From: Comamonas sp. 26
GTDB taxonomy: Bacteria; Pseudomonadota; Gammaproteobacteria; Burkholderiales; Burkholderiaceae_C
Direction of reading: 5' to 3'
Length of the DNA stretch: 64,000 nucleotides
NCBI RefSeq assembly: GCF_002754475.1
Contig: NZ_PEFL01000001.1
Location: forward strand, 2,418,001 to 2,482,000
Shown one piece after another: positions 47,048 to 55,265 of the stretch (the first letter of the stretch is position 1; each line of letters begins with the position of its first letter). The translations under genes were made by a program, and so were the position numbers. A model generated the notes under the pieces. That model ran no database searches and was not told where the DNA came from. It was given only the letters and a program-made list of their open reading frames with translations.

Positions 47048-47341
47048 ATGAGTACACATTCGTACAAGGAATTGTTGGCGCAACGCGAAGCTCTTGAACA
47101 GCAGATTGCCGCTGCTCGCAAGGCTGAAGTCGCAGATGCGGTGAAAAAAATCAAGGACTTAGTCGAAGCTTTCGGACTGACACAGGACGATATCTTCTCG
47201 ACAGGAAAGCAAAAACAAAAAAGCGAGACTCGCTCAGTCCCCCCTAAGTACCGTGACCCAGTCACAGGCCAAACTTGGACTGGCCGAGGAAAACCTCCGA
47301 CCTGGATCAAAGATCAAGACCGTTCTCAGTTTGAGATTTAA
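47048..47341 (+). CDS. H-NS-family nucleoid-associated protein
   Basis: A 97-residue H-NS-type protein: an N-terminal coiled-coil oligomerisation part (YKELLAQREALEQQIAAARK) and the C-terminal AT-hook-like DNA-binding motif PKYRDPVTGQTWTGRGKPPT followed by WI. This is the Burkholderiales H-NS (BpH3-like) arrangement. Such proteins silence AT-rich foreign DNA, and this copy lies inside an AT-rich accessory region, so it may restrain the island or be carried by it. A terminator follows directly. Confidence 0.9.
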   Translation: MSTHSYKELLAQREALEQQIAAARKAEVADAVKKIKDLVEAFGLTQDDIFSTGKQKQKSETRSVPPKYRDPVTGQTWTGRGKPPTWIKDQDRSQFEI

Positions 47342-47367
47342 AAGTGGCCCAAGGGGGCCACTTTTTA
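47341..47367 (+). terminator. Intrinsic terminator after the H-NS-like gene
   Basis: The perfect stem AAAGTGGCCC / GGGCCACTTT with loop AAGG is followed by more T. It begins at the stop codon. Confidence 0.9.
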
Positions 47368-47416
47368 TTTCTTGAGTCTTGAGCTTTTACCGGTCCTGCC
47401 GCACGTCGTGCATTCT

Positions 47417-48208
47417 TCAAAACAGACCCGCTGGCTCCTCGCTTTTAGCCCAGCTGTAAATCACAAGCTCCCCTCGCTCTACCCGATTCGCGCCACCACC
47501 AACCGTATAGTCCAGTTTTAAAGCCTCCATCTCGAAGTCTTTAAAGCATTCACGGATGGCTGGATGGTCGTTGATGCTGATGACGGCCTTGCCTTTGATC
47601 GCCTTGAGCTTCTTGGCCATCTGTTCATACTGTTCCCACTCGAAAGGCACGCCATAGCCCTCAGTCTCCCAATATGGTGGATCCATATAAAAGAGCGTGT
47701 GGGCTCGGTCGTAGCGATCGATACAGCTGGCCCAGTCGAGCTGTTCTATGTAGGTGCCGCCTGCCATGCGCAGGTGAGCCGCTGACAGGTTCTCCTCGAT
47801 CCGCAGCAGATTGATGGCCGGGGCCGTTGTCGCCGTGCCGAAAGTCTGGCCAGCCACCTTGCCTCCAAAGCTTTGCTGCTGAAGATAGAAGAATCTGGCA
47901 GCTCTCTGAATGTCCGTCAAGGTCTCGGTCCGGGTCTCCTGCAGCCATTTAAAGACCTGTCTGCTGGTCAAGGCCCACTTGAACTGCCTCACAAATTCTT
48001 CCAGGTGGTGGGTGACCACTCTGTAGAGGTTGACCAGGTCTCCGTTGACGTCATTGAGGACTTCGACATCGGCTGGGTGGCGGGCAAAGTAGACTGCCGC
48101 CCCACCAGCAAAGACCTCGACATAGCAGCTATGGGCTGGAAAGCGCTTCAGGAGCATGTCGACCAGGCGGCGTTTGCCCCCGATCCAGGGGACGATTGGG
48201 TTTGTCAT
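47417..48208 (-). CDS. D12-class N6-adenine DNA methyltransferase (Dam-like), prophage
   Basis: A 263-residue adenine methylase. The SAM motif is PWIGGKRRLVDMLLKRFP with FAGGAAVYFAR, and the catalytic motif is DPPYW in LFYMDPPYWETEGYG. The order is that of D12 (Dam-type) enzymes; the sequence recognised is unknown. It lies downstream of, and overlaps by 80 bases, a Com-type zinc-finger gene, taking the place that mom has in phage Mu. Its own ribosome site is weak, as expected if Com controls translation. It would modify phage DNA against host restriction (inference). Confidence 0.88.
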   Translation of the reverse strand: MTNPIVPWIGGKRRLVDMLLKRFPAHSCYVEVFAGGAAVYFARHPADVEVLNDVNGDLVNLYRVVTHHLEEFVRQFKWALTSRQVFKWLQETRTETLTDIQRAARFFYLQQQSFGGKVAGQTFGTATTAPAINLLRIEENLSAAHLRMAGGTYIEQLDWASCIDRYDRAHTLFYMDPPYWETEGYGVPFEWEQYEQMAKKLKAIKGKAVISINDHPAIRECFKDFEMEALKLDYTVGGGANRVERGELVIYSWAKSEEPAGLF

Positions 48209-48362
48209 AAGTTTCAGCTGTCGGCCCTCGCTGGGGCTCTGGTGTGGCGCTCTGGGCGCTCAGCTGATTGAAGGCCCCACATCGGGGGCACTTGATGTTC
48301 AGGCGCTGGAATACGCCCTCACCTAACTTTTTGCGGCAGCTGCCGCAGCGGATTTCGTCCAT
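48129..48362 (-). CDS. com: Com-family zinc-finger translational activator, Mu-like prophage
   Basis: A 77-residue protein with the Com zinc finger IRCGSCRKKLGEGVFQRLNI followed by KCPRCGAFN (four cysteines, CxxC and CxxC). In phage Mu, Com binds mom mRNA and opens the mom start. Here the downstream overlapping gene is a D12 methylase. The start is ATG at 48362 with AAAGG upstream; a TTG two codons earlier is also possible. The C-terminal 35 residues are polar and low in order. Confidence 0.85.
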   Translation of the reverse strand: MDEIRCGSCRKKLGEGVFQRLNIKCPRCGAFNQLSAQSATPEPQRGPTAETYDKPNRPLDRGQTPPGRHAPEALSSP

Positions 48363-48512
48363 TTGCAAGCCTTTAAACCTTTAAAACTCTGGTAGGCTCA
48401 GCGCGCTCTGTACAGGGTGAGCGGGCCTTGCCAGCTTGCAGGCATGAACTGCGGTTGGGGCTTGGTCAGGTGTTCGTAGCACTTGATCAAGTCGCCCGTT
48501 CTTTTTTGGTGG

Positions 48513-48734
48513 TTACACCTCCCCTTCTGTGTAGGTGAGGCTCGGGGCCTCGCCCTCGATCGCTCCATCGCGCACAAAGACGCGCTGCCCAGCTTGAGCC
48601 GCCCCTCTGGCCTGAAGCCGTCCGCCACCAGGCAGGTCGACGGAGGCCACACCGTTGACCACAAAAGCAACTGTTCCCACCTCCAGCGGTTTGGGCGACT
48701 GCAGGTCCATGAACTGTTTGTAGAGGTTAGGCAT
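48513..48734 (-). CDS. Small phage structural/tail-associated protein
   Basis: A 73-residue protein (MPNLYKQFMDLQSPKPLEVG and so on) of beta-rich character with the glycine-rich turn DLPGGGRLQARG. Its start overlaps the end of the fused tail gene by eight bases, so it belongs to the same prophage operon. I recognise it only as a phage-type small protein of Mu-like siphophage tail regions. A frame fragment downstream (48398-48510, ending LTLYRAR) may be the remnant of another gene. Confidence 0.6.
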   Translation of the reverse strand: MPNLYKQFMDLQSPKPLEVGTVAFVVNGVASVDLPGGGRLQARGAAQAGQRVFVRDGAIEGEAPSLTYTEGEV

Positions 48735-50964
48735 GGGTCTCGACCTCCAGCGTCTGGCGCAGCTTGGGAGCTGCCCAATTGATCGACGTCGACCGCACTA
48801 TTCCGGTCACGGTCTCAGAGCCCGCATATCGAACAAACTGCCCTGGCAAGATCACACCGGTTTCGGGAAGTACTTGCATCGACAGCGAGACCAGGGCCTG
48901 GCGGCCCGTATCGGCCAGCTCAGCCATGCCACGCTGCCGCTGAGCAATGGAGTCGGTGATCAAGGCATGCGTGACCTGGAGGGCAATCAGGTCACCAGCT
49001 GTGCCAGCTCGGGTGATGGGGCCGAAGACGCCAGCACTCATCCCGCCAACAAACACCCGGTTGTATTGAGGCTTGTCCATGAACTCCGTACCCTCGACCT
49101 CAGCCGCAGCTCCTGGAATTTCAAAATCAGGCGTTACGTCGCCCCAGTACCAGGGTGCTGTTGGGTACTTGGGCAGGATGCGCAGCAGCTGGTCAGTGGT
49201 ATGAGGCTGCACGTAGCCGCCAGCCGCTGCTGCGATATCGTTGATGGCATCGATGTAGCTGCCCTGCAGCGCCCAAACCCCTGCAGGCACTTGCCAGTCT
49301 TCCAACTGCCAGTCGATGCCCCAGCCAATGGAGACTCCATTGATCTTGAGCACCTCGATCGCCAGTTGCTGGGCCGTCAGCGTCTGCGTGAGATTACCGA
49401 AAGACATGGACTTGGCCCAAGGCTCTGCCAGCACAGCGGCCAGGCTTTCTGCCATGCGGCCCATATCGCAGTCACGGACCTGGCCTGTGACGCGGCGGTC
49501 GCCCGTGATCTCGATATAGCACTCACGCAGCGACTGCACATTGCGGTGCTCTTTGTGAGCCGGGTCAAAGAACGCATTGAGCATTTCACGAATGGAGACG
49601 CTGCGGTCTTCGACCGTGACCGCACCAGAACCGAACACAGGCACACGTACCGTGCCCGACTCGGTCAAGCGAGCCACATAGTCACCTTCGGCCTTGATCA
49701 GCTCACCCACCGCAGCTTCCGTCAGGCGATCAGCGGTCGCTATGGCCACCTGGGCTTGCAGGCGTTCCTTCGACGCCTGGGGCAGTCTGGCCGCATTGAT
49801 ACGGTCACGGGCCGCACCACGCAGCTCGAATGCCTGCAGATCGGCACGCGTCAGCGGCGTGTTGTCGCCCACGGCCTCAGTCATGCGATCGTTGCCAGAC
49901 TGGGGGACCAGCGGACCGCAAACGGCTTCATGCAGATTGACCACCTCATCGTCGGTGATCGTTTCCAGGTTGACGGCGGCATGCTTCGCCGGGTCTTTGG
50001 CCTTGACGGCCTCCAGCATGCGTTGCTTCCACAGAGGCATGGTCTTGCTTCCTTGTTGAGATTCAGGGGGAGATTGGGGAGACGAAGAGTCGGCAGCGGC
50101 TTCAGTCAAACGATCCAGGCCACCGCCCGCGCCTGGCTCGACAATCAGATCCACCGAGTGCACCTTGGTGAACTTCACGGCTTCGCGCAGGGTTTCGCTG
50201 CCATTGCGGCGATGGCGAGTGCGAGCATCAGCGTCGATCGACAGCCCCAGCAGCCCCTGCATGCCCCGCTTGACGGAGCCCACCATCTTGGTGACCGTTG
50301 CATCGCTGGGGTCGATGGCTTTAAAGGTGCCAACCAGGCTGCCGCTGTCAGGCGTCTTGCCTTCGACAAAACGCACGCTGTAAATGCCGCCGATCAGGTT
50401 GCGCACATCCTTGCCCTTGCCTGCGCTGTGATCAGCATCGGACTTGGCAAAAACGCGCACGCCCTCAAACATGGAGACCGCTTCGCGCAGTGCCTCGTCG
50501 GGGTAATAGTTGCGGTTGCCGCTGCGGCCAGAACGGATCAGCGTGACTTCGATCGTGCCGTCCTGGGCTTCGCGGAAGGCCGTAGCTTCCTGAGATTCGC
50601 GCACGATCTCTGAAAGCTTGACTCTCCCCGCCGCACGGTCGGCCTCGGAGATATCGGGAAAGATGGCTCCCGTCTTATCGGACACGGGCTGAAACTGCGC
50701 CACCACCTCTTCACCTTCAGCCAGAGCCACGGTGTTGTCCGCGCTGACCGTATAGGCGTAGCTGTAAAGGCGACCCTTGACCTGCACCACGGCCCGGTCA
50801 GGCCAAATGCCGCGCATGTCCACGTAATAGTCGCTGTTGACCGTCAGGCGCAGCTTGTCGCGCACTGCCTGGCGCACCAGCTCGATGAGCTGACCATACT
50901 CAGAGGTGACCGCCTCCGTCAGACGGGCAAAGCCACTGCCCTGGGGAATGAGCTTGAGCGGCAT
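48727..50964 (-). pseudogene. Chimeric prophage gene: capsid protease/scaffold and capsid N-part fused to tail hub C-part
   Basis: The frame is open for 745 residues but combines unrelated phage modules. Residues 1 to about 300 resemble a prohead protease (EVTLIRSGRSGNRNYYPDEA, VFAKSDADHSAGKGKDVRNL, GLLGLSIDADAR), followed by a scaffold-like part (MPLWKQRMLEAVKAKDPAK) and the beginning of a capsid protein (ITGDRRVTGQVRDCDMGRMA). From about residue 515 (EPWAKSMSFGNLTQTLTAQQ) the sequence becomes a Mu-like tail/baseplate hub (INGVSIGWGIDWQLEDWQVP, ALQGSYIDAINDIAAAAGGY). The capsid C-terminus and the whole head-tail region between are missing, so an in-frame deletion near 49410-49450 is likely. 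Not a functional virion gene. Confidence 0.7.
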
Positions 50965-50967
50965 TGC

Positions 50968-51183
50968 TTACTTGGCAGAGCCAGTCAGCTTCTGACCGTC
51001 GCGGGTGACAACGACCACATGCGTGCCGTAATCCTTGAAGGACAGCATTTCTTCAGCGGAAACGGGAACGCGCTTTTCTTTGAACTTGTCCTTGCCTTCT
51101 GCAGGCTCCAGGACGATGCGCTGTACACGCTTGGCGGCATCGGCTGCCGTCAGCTTGGTTTCTTTTGTCTCGGTTTCGGACAT
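50968..51183 (-). CDS. Small prophage protein upstream of the protease/capsid gene
   Basis: A 71-residue charged protein (MSETETKETKLTAADAAKRV, ending VVVTRDGQKLTGSAK). Its ribosome site GGAGTGACC is good and its stop lies 3 bases before the chimeric gene, so both are co-translated. The function is unknown; similar small proteins precede capsid protease genes in Mu-like siphophages. Confidence 0.65.
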   Translation of the reverse strand: MSETETKETKLTAADAAKRVQRIVLEPAEGKDKFKEKRVPVSAEEMLSFKDYGTHVVVVTRDGQKLTGSAK

Positions 51184-51292
51184 TGGTCACTCCATCGAAG
51201 TTGAGCCGCAGGGCGCGGCATTGCGATGGAGTGACTGTGCCTAGCGGGGCACAAATAAATAAGGCCCGCAAATGCTGGCCTGTATGTGGAAA

Positions 51293-52072
51293 CTATCGTT
51301 CAGAGTTATTTCTACAGTACTCTTGTACATGCTCGAAACAATCCATTGAGCGCACTTGCCCAATTCTTAGAGCGTACGTCTCATCTAAACCTGCTAACGG
51401 ATCCTCTCGATCATTTCGCCACGATGCAAAATCGAGAATTACAGAAATTGACACTGGCGCAATTCTTTCATGCGACTCCATCACGGAAGAAAAATTCAGC
51501 ATCCCTCTTAGTTCATTACCTTTATTTAGCAATTCATAAAACTGACCACGCCAGTATTCCTCAATCTCCTGCTGTATCACTCGATAGGTATCAGTTCTCA
51601 GTTGATCGACTATTTTTTGAGCCCGCACGATGTGACGTGCGGACACAAGCCACCCAAGCCTAGAAGCAGTCAATCGATATTCGTTAGTCATAGTGTCCTG
51701 ATGCCTCAACGATTTGAACGCCCACTCATAGGATTTAGAAACCTGCTCTACCAGCTCTTTGTCAAGCGAACGATTTCTCTCATCTTGGCTAGCTCGCCTG
51801 GTCAGCTCGATACTGACTAGTAACCCGGTAAAGGCAAAGCCTGCATACAGAGCATTCACACCGCCAAACAAGTCCCCAACCTGCCCTAGTCGAGCACAGC
51901 TTTCCACATCACTGCACAGCAGCCGCTCAAAATATTGGACTCCCTTTGTTGCCCATAGATACCAAAGCCCAGGAAGCCCGACAAACGCAACGAGAATCGC
52001 CGAAATGAGCATTTGAAGACGTGCCCCACTCCACAGCCAACCCCTAACCGTAGCAATTTTCTGTTTAAACAT
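51293..52072 (-). CDS. Two-helix membrane protein resembling phage abortive-infection (AbiC-like) proteins
   Basis: A 259-residue protein with two N-terminal membrane helices (LISAILVAFVGLPGLWYLWA and NALYAGFAFTGLLVSIELTR) joined by a short loop containing GDLFGGVNALYAGFAF, then a long charged cytoplasmic part. The G-x-F-x-G-G-x-N motif before helix 2 followed by a Q/E/R-rich coiled segment is the layout of the putative AbiC-type family. A strong ribosome site AGGAGGGG is present. The gene interrupts the prophage head-gene order, in AT-richer sequence, so it is a moron-type cargo gene. A defence role is inference. Confidence 0.6.
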   Translation of the reverse strand: MFKQKIATVRGWLWSGARLQMLISAILVAFVGLPGLWYLWATKGVQYFERLLCSDVESCARLGQVGDLFGGVNALYAGFAFTGLLVSIELTRRASQDERNRSLDKELVEQVSKSYEWAFKSLRHQDTMTNEYRLTASRLGWLVSARHIVRAQKIVDQLRTDTYRVIQQEIEEYWRGQFYELLNKGNELRGMLNFSSVMESHERIAPVSISVILDFASWRNDREDPLAGLDETYALRIGQVRSMDCFEHVQEYCRNNSER

Positions 52073-52154
52073 GCTTTAAATCCCCTCCTGCGGGACGCAA
52101 GCATAACCAGCTATACAACCGCCACACTAGAGGCGTTTAAAGCGTCCTAGCGCA

Positions 52155-52838
52155 TCACTCCACCCGATTCCCTACCCTCTTCGCCGCTTGATCCAGCGCA
52201 GCCTTGCGCCCATCCAGCTGCAGCTCCCTCTCAGTGAAGGGCTTGGCCCCTTGCGTCATCACCTTCCAGTTCTTCATCCACGGTATGGAAATACACCCGC
52301 AGTGAATGATCTGCTCCACTGGAGCCCTTGGGTCATGCGGACACTGCATCTTGTCGATGCCGCCGCCAGGGTTTGGCACTTTGAAGGGCTTGCTAGCTTC
52401 CACAATCTGGCCGTCGATGATGTCGTGATTCCACCGACTGTGGATCTTGCCGCTGCGCCGCCACTGCTTGCCCAGACCCGGCACAAGGGGCTCGGCCTGT
52501 TGCAAGCGTTCGTTGGAGGCGACGGCAAATGCGCGGCTGACTTCCGTGCGAACAATAGTCGCCGCGCGTCTGGGTGATTCGGCCCCGAGAATCTTCTGTA
52601 CCGCCTGGATGGCTTGGTATGGAGTCTGCGCACCAATAGTGGTCTGGCCCAGGTGATGACCAATCTTGCGGGCGGCTTCATTGCCCACGTCCTTGAGCCG
52701 CAGCGAGCCAAACGCCTTCATCTGCTTGAGCACGCCCACATCGAGCTGGGCAAGCTGCAGTTCCACGCGATGACCAATGATGCCAAGGGGCTTGTCCACA
52801 AAATTCTCTCCCAGGGTCCAGGCATCCTGCATGCGCAT
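52155..52838 (-). pseudogene. Mu gpF-like head morphogenesis protein, 5'-truncated
   Basis: The C-terminal part of the SPP1 gp7/Mu gpF-type portal-associated protein: AATIVRTEVSRAFAVASNER, then LGKQWRRSGKIHSRWNHDII, DGQIVEASKPFKVPNPGGG and CPHDPRAPVEQIIHCGCIS, the cysteine/histidine pattern of this family. The full protein is usually much longer. The frame stays open to 52916 but upstream of about 52838 it overlaps the opposite-strand gemA fragment, so the N-terminal part is lost. The true junction is between about 52838 and 52870. Confidence 0.75.
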
Positions 52839-52847
52839 TTCAAATAT

Positions 52848-53180
52848 GGCACCAGCGCGGCTGTGGCCAGCTCTGCGGATCTGGATGCAGCAGGCCGAGC
52901 CAAGGTACTGGCGCACATGGCCAAGCTGGGTTTTAAGCCCAAGTCCGCGAGTTTTAAACCGTTCGGTCAGCCAGAGAAGATCAAGTGGCTCTGGAAAAAA
53001 CTGGATGAAGCTGGAGGCCTGCGCGACGGCAGTCCCGCTGCCCTGCTTGCTTTTGTGGGCCGTACGCTAGGCGCAGAGGTGTCGGATGTGAAGTTTCTGC
53101 CAACCGCACAGGCCAGCACGGTCATCGAGGCGCTGAAGTCCATGCTGGATCGTGCCAAACGTCAGGCACAGGTGAAATGA
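52848..53180 (+). pseudogene. Mu gp16/GemA-like early regulator, 5'-truncated
   Basis: The C-terminal ~100 residues match the GemA (DUF1018) pattern: ADLDAAGRAKVLAHMAKLGF, then KIKWLWKKLDEAGGLRDGSP, AALLAFVGRTLGAEV and ASTVIEALKSMLDRAK. The N-terminal SRAKLIKLIH-type part is absent and the sequence passes into the opposite-strand gpF fragment. The stop overlaps the mor start by four bases (ATGA), the usual gemA-mor coupling. The frame is open upstream to 52614 but carries no gemA similarity there. Confidence 0.75.
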
Positions 53181-53593
53181 CCCAGTCCTTCAGCGTCCCG
53201 ATCGACCTGCTGCCACCGCTGCTCCAGGAGTTTGAGCGCCTGGTCGGCCTGCAAGCCACCATGGCGCTGGTGCAAAAATGGGGTGGGCTGCGGGTGTACT
53301 TTCCAACGCCCGAGCGCGCCACTGAAGAGCATCCTTATGTGGCGGTCATTGGCATGGACGCGCTTTTAAAGCTGGCGGAGGAATATGGAGGGTTGCCTCA
53401 TTTTCAGCTGCCAAAAGCGGAACGAGCGCTCCAGGCCGTCCGCAATGCACGGATTGCAGCAGAGTATGCGACGAACAAGACCGCTCGCGAGATCGCAGCC
53501 GAATATGGTCTCACTGAGGGCCAAGTGGTTCGCATCGTGGCCAGCATGGGAGTGACAGCACCACTCGATCGGAGGCAACGGGCACTCTTTTAG
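53177..53593 (+). CDS. mor: Mor-family transcription activator, Mu-like prophage
   Basis: A 138-residue Mor/C-type activator that in Mu switches on middle transcription. It has the N-terminal dimerisation part (PLLQEFERLVGLQATMALVQ) and the helix-turn-helix TAREIAAEYGLTEGQVVRIV. Length is normal and the frame intact. It is followed by a strong terminator. A second truncated copy lies at 60169-60435, about 90% identical over the shared 267 bases, so two related prophages once existed here. Confidence 0.88.
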   Translation: MTQSFSVPIDLLPPLLQEFERLVGLQATMALVQKWGGLRVYFPTPERATEEHPYVAVIGMDALLKLAEEYGGLPHFQLPKAERALQAVRNARIAAEYATNKTAREIAAEYGLTEGQVVRIVASMGVTAPLDRRQRALF

Positions 53594-53614
53594 ACCCATC
53601 CCACACCACACTTC

Positions 53615-53647
53615 AAAACGCCCAACCACCCATGGTTGGGCGTTTTT
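53615..53647 (+). terminator. Intrinsic terminator after mor
   Basis: The arms AAAACGCCCAACCA and TGGTTGGGCGTTTT form a perfect 14-bp stem with a four-base loop, followed by T. Confidence 0.9.
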
Positions 53648-53836
53648 CATTCAACAAAGCTGCGCAAGTTGTGCTGGCCTAGCAAACCTTCAATATGTTC
53701 ATCAAAAAGAGCGACTAGGTCTTTTTGCGTCCAAGAGCAGCCGATGGCGACAGGGGAAAGCGGTCACTCAGCGTTTGAGCTGAGCAACCGAAGAGGCAAG
53801 CAGTGCCTTCTGTCGCGGATCGATACCAGTGAGGGG

Positions 53837-54937
53837 TTAGGTGACATGCTCGCCGAGCCTCTCTCTTAATTGTTTGAACATATGACCTCGAAAGACCCTA
53901 GCAAAGAGCGTCGCATATATGAGTTCAGCATCCTCAAAGTCGCGAAGTTCAGTCTCAACCCAAGGACTTTCTGTACAAACGCGGCCAGGATGAACATTGT
54001 TCCTCATCCGGCGTAGCAGATCTGCGAGGCCCGAGGGGTCTACTGACATGTTCTGATTTTCGATTTTAGGCAGCCAGCCTGCGGCCAGACAGACCTGGAT
54101 AAGGTTGTCGAATGTCCAAGTCGAAGGAACGCTGACCTGCTTTGGGCGCTTCTTCGACGGTAGGAGTTGAGCGACTTGGGAGCTCTTCTTTGGGGAGCTG
54201 AGACAGCGAAGAAGTAGCAATCCCTCGAGTGCAGCACCGATTAGCGTGACTGCGGCGGTGTACGCATTGGCCCCTGCTGCCGCTCTTGCTTCGATCTCGT
54301 AGCGCTTTACGGTGTCAGCTAGAGACGGTATCAATTCCTTCTTATGGAAAAGGGCTCGGCGTCCTCGCTCTCGGAGTCGATCAAACTCACGCCGTTGATG
54401 GGTAAAGAGGTCTGAGGCTAACCCGCCTTCCAATTCAGCGAACGTCTGTGCCAAAAGCATTTGGCAAGTTGAGTCCCACCTAGCAGAGAGCGCCTGCCAA
54501 CAAGGAGGTGCATCCGATTTTGGCCAATATTCGCCAGGCTTTAGCCCGTGATTGGCCTCGATCATTTGCATCTCATCAGACAGCTTTTGTAGGCTAGGGT
54601 AGCGACTATCCACAAAGCGCCCTTCATGTACGCCTTCGACAACGTGCGCTACGTGGAAGACATACTCCTGCAGAGAGATCTTTCGAGCACGGTAGAGGGT
54701 TAGCGAGAGTTCCACCTTCTGTACTGCAGCATTCGGATCCTTCCAACGATCCGGCGTGCGTCTCTGATTCGCTGCCTTTTGCAGATCCGCCATATGCGGA
54801 AGCAGAGATGTCGCGATGGCACGCTCCTCAAACTGCGCCATCGCTTCTTGCAGTACCCCGTCGTTAGCAGGTTCTGCGCGTCGCCTCAACAAAGGACGAA
54901 GCATCCTTCGAGAAATCTCTGCACTGCTGTTTTTCAT
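53837..54937 (-). CDS. HEPN-like C-terminal domain protein, unknown (possible defence/toxin)
   Basis: A 366-residue soluble protein. Residues 1-200 are helical and charged without a family match. The C-terminal ~150 residues look like a DUF4145/HEPN bundle: AYTAAVTLIGAALEGLLLLR, FDNLIQVCLAAGWLP and LADLLRRMRNNVHPGR. The last carries an R-x5-H spacing (R310 to H316), like the active site of HEPN ribonucleases. It is on the same strand as, and downstream of, a RelA/SpoT-HEPN fusion (328 bases apart). A role as RNase effector is inference. The ribosome site is weak (AGGCGAC). Confidence 0.55.
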   Translation of the reverse strand: MKNSSAEISRRMLRPLLRRRAEPANDGVLQEAMAQFEERAIATSLLPHMADLQKAANQRRTPDRWKDPNAAVQKVELSLTLYRARKISLQEYVFHVAHVVEGVHEGRFVDSRYPSLQKLSDEMQMIEANHGLKPGEYWPKSDAPPCWQALSARWDSTCQMLLAQTFAELEGGLASDLFTHQRREFDRLRERGRRALFHKKELIPSLADTVKRYEIEARAAAGANAYTAAVTLIGAALEGLLLLRCLSSPKKSSQVAQLLPSKKRPKQVSVPSTWTFDNLIQVCLAAGWLPKIENQNMSVDPSGLADLLRRMRNNVHPGRVCTESPWVETELRDFEDAELIYATLFARVFRGHMFKQLRERLGEHVT

Positions 54938-55265
54938 GTCGCCTAGCGATATAGCTCATTGGGAGTTGAAAGCGGTCCACTGGAGAGAGTTTTTAAGTAC
55001 GTATTTACGTCTCGGCTTAGAACTCTACCCACTTACCCGCATTCTTTGACGTTCTTCGAGAGTCTTAGAGACGAATCAGGGTCTGCCCCATTTCTTTGCG
55101 ACATATTAATCTCGGCCAAAAAGTAACACTGACCTTGATTGAAAGCAGTCACCGGACGCACAAGGTAAGCGGCATCAAGGACCAAAACTATGTGAAGCCA
55201 TGGAGGTGTTGGCGTCGGCCTGAACGACGAACTAGATGCTAAAGATTAGGTTATTAAGTCATGTA
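54938..55265. other. Intergenic stretch between the two HEPN-type genes
   Basis: 328 bases without a gene. No terminator hairpin is seen at the end of the RelA/SpoT gene, so read-through into the HEPN-like gene is possible. Confidence 0.45.

Noticed and set aside
48398..48778. 126-residue minus-strand frame
   Set aside because: Overlaps the better supported 73-residue phage gene in another frame; only its last 35 residues look protein-like, so at most a relic.
48733..50613. 626-codon plus-strand frame
   Set aside because: Antisense of the chimeric phage gene; Arg/His/Gln-rich and unrelated to any family.
47417..53650. Intact, inducible Mu-like prophage
   Set aside because: Transposase A/B, lysis, major tail and tape-measure genes are missing, and three remaining structural or early genes are truncated or fused.
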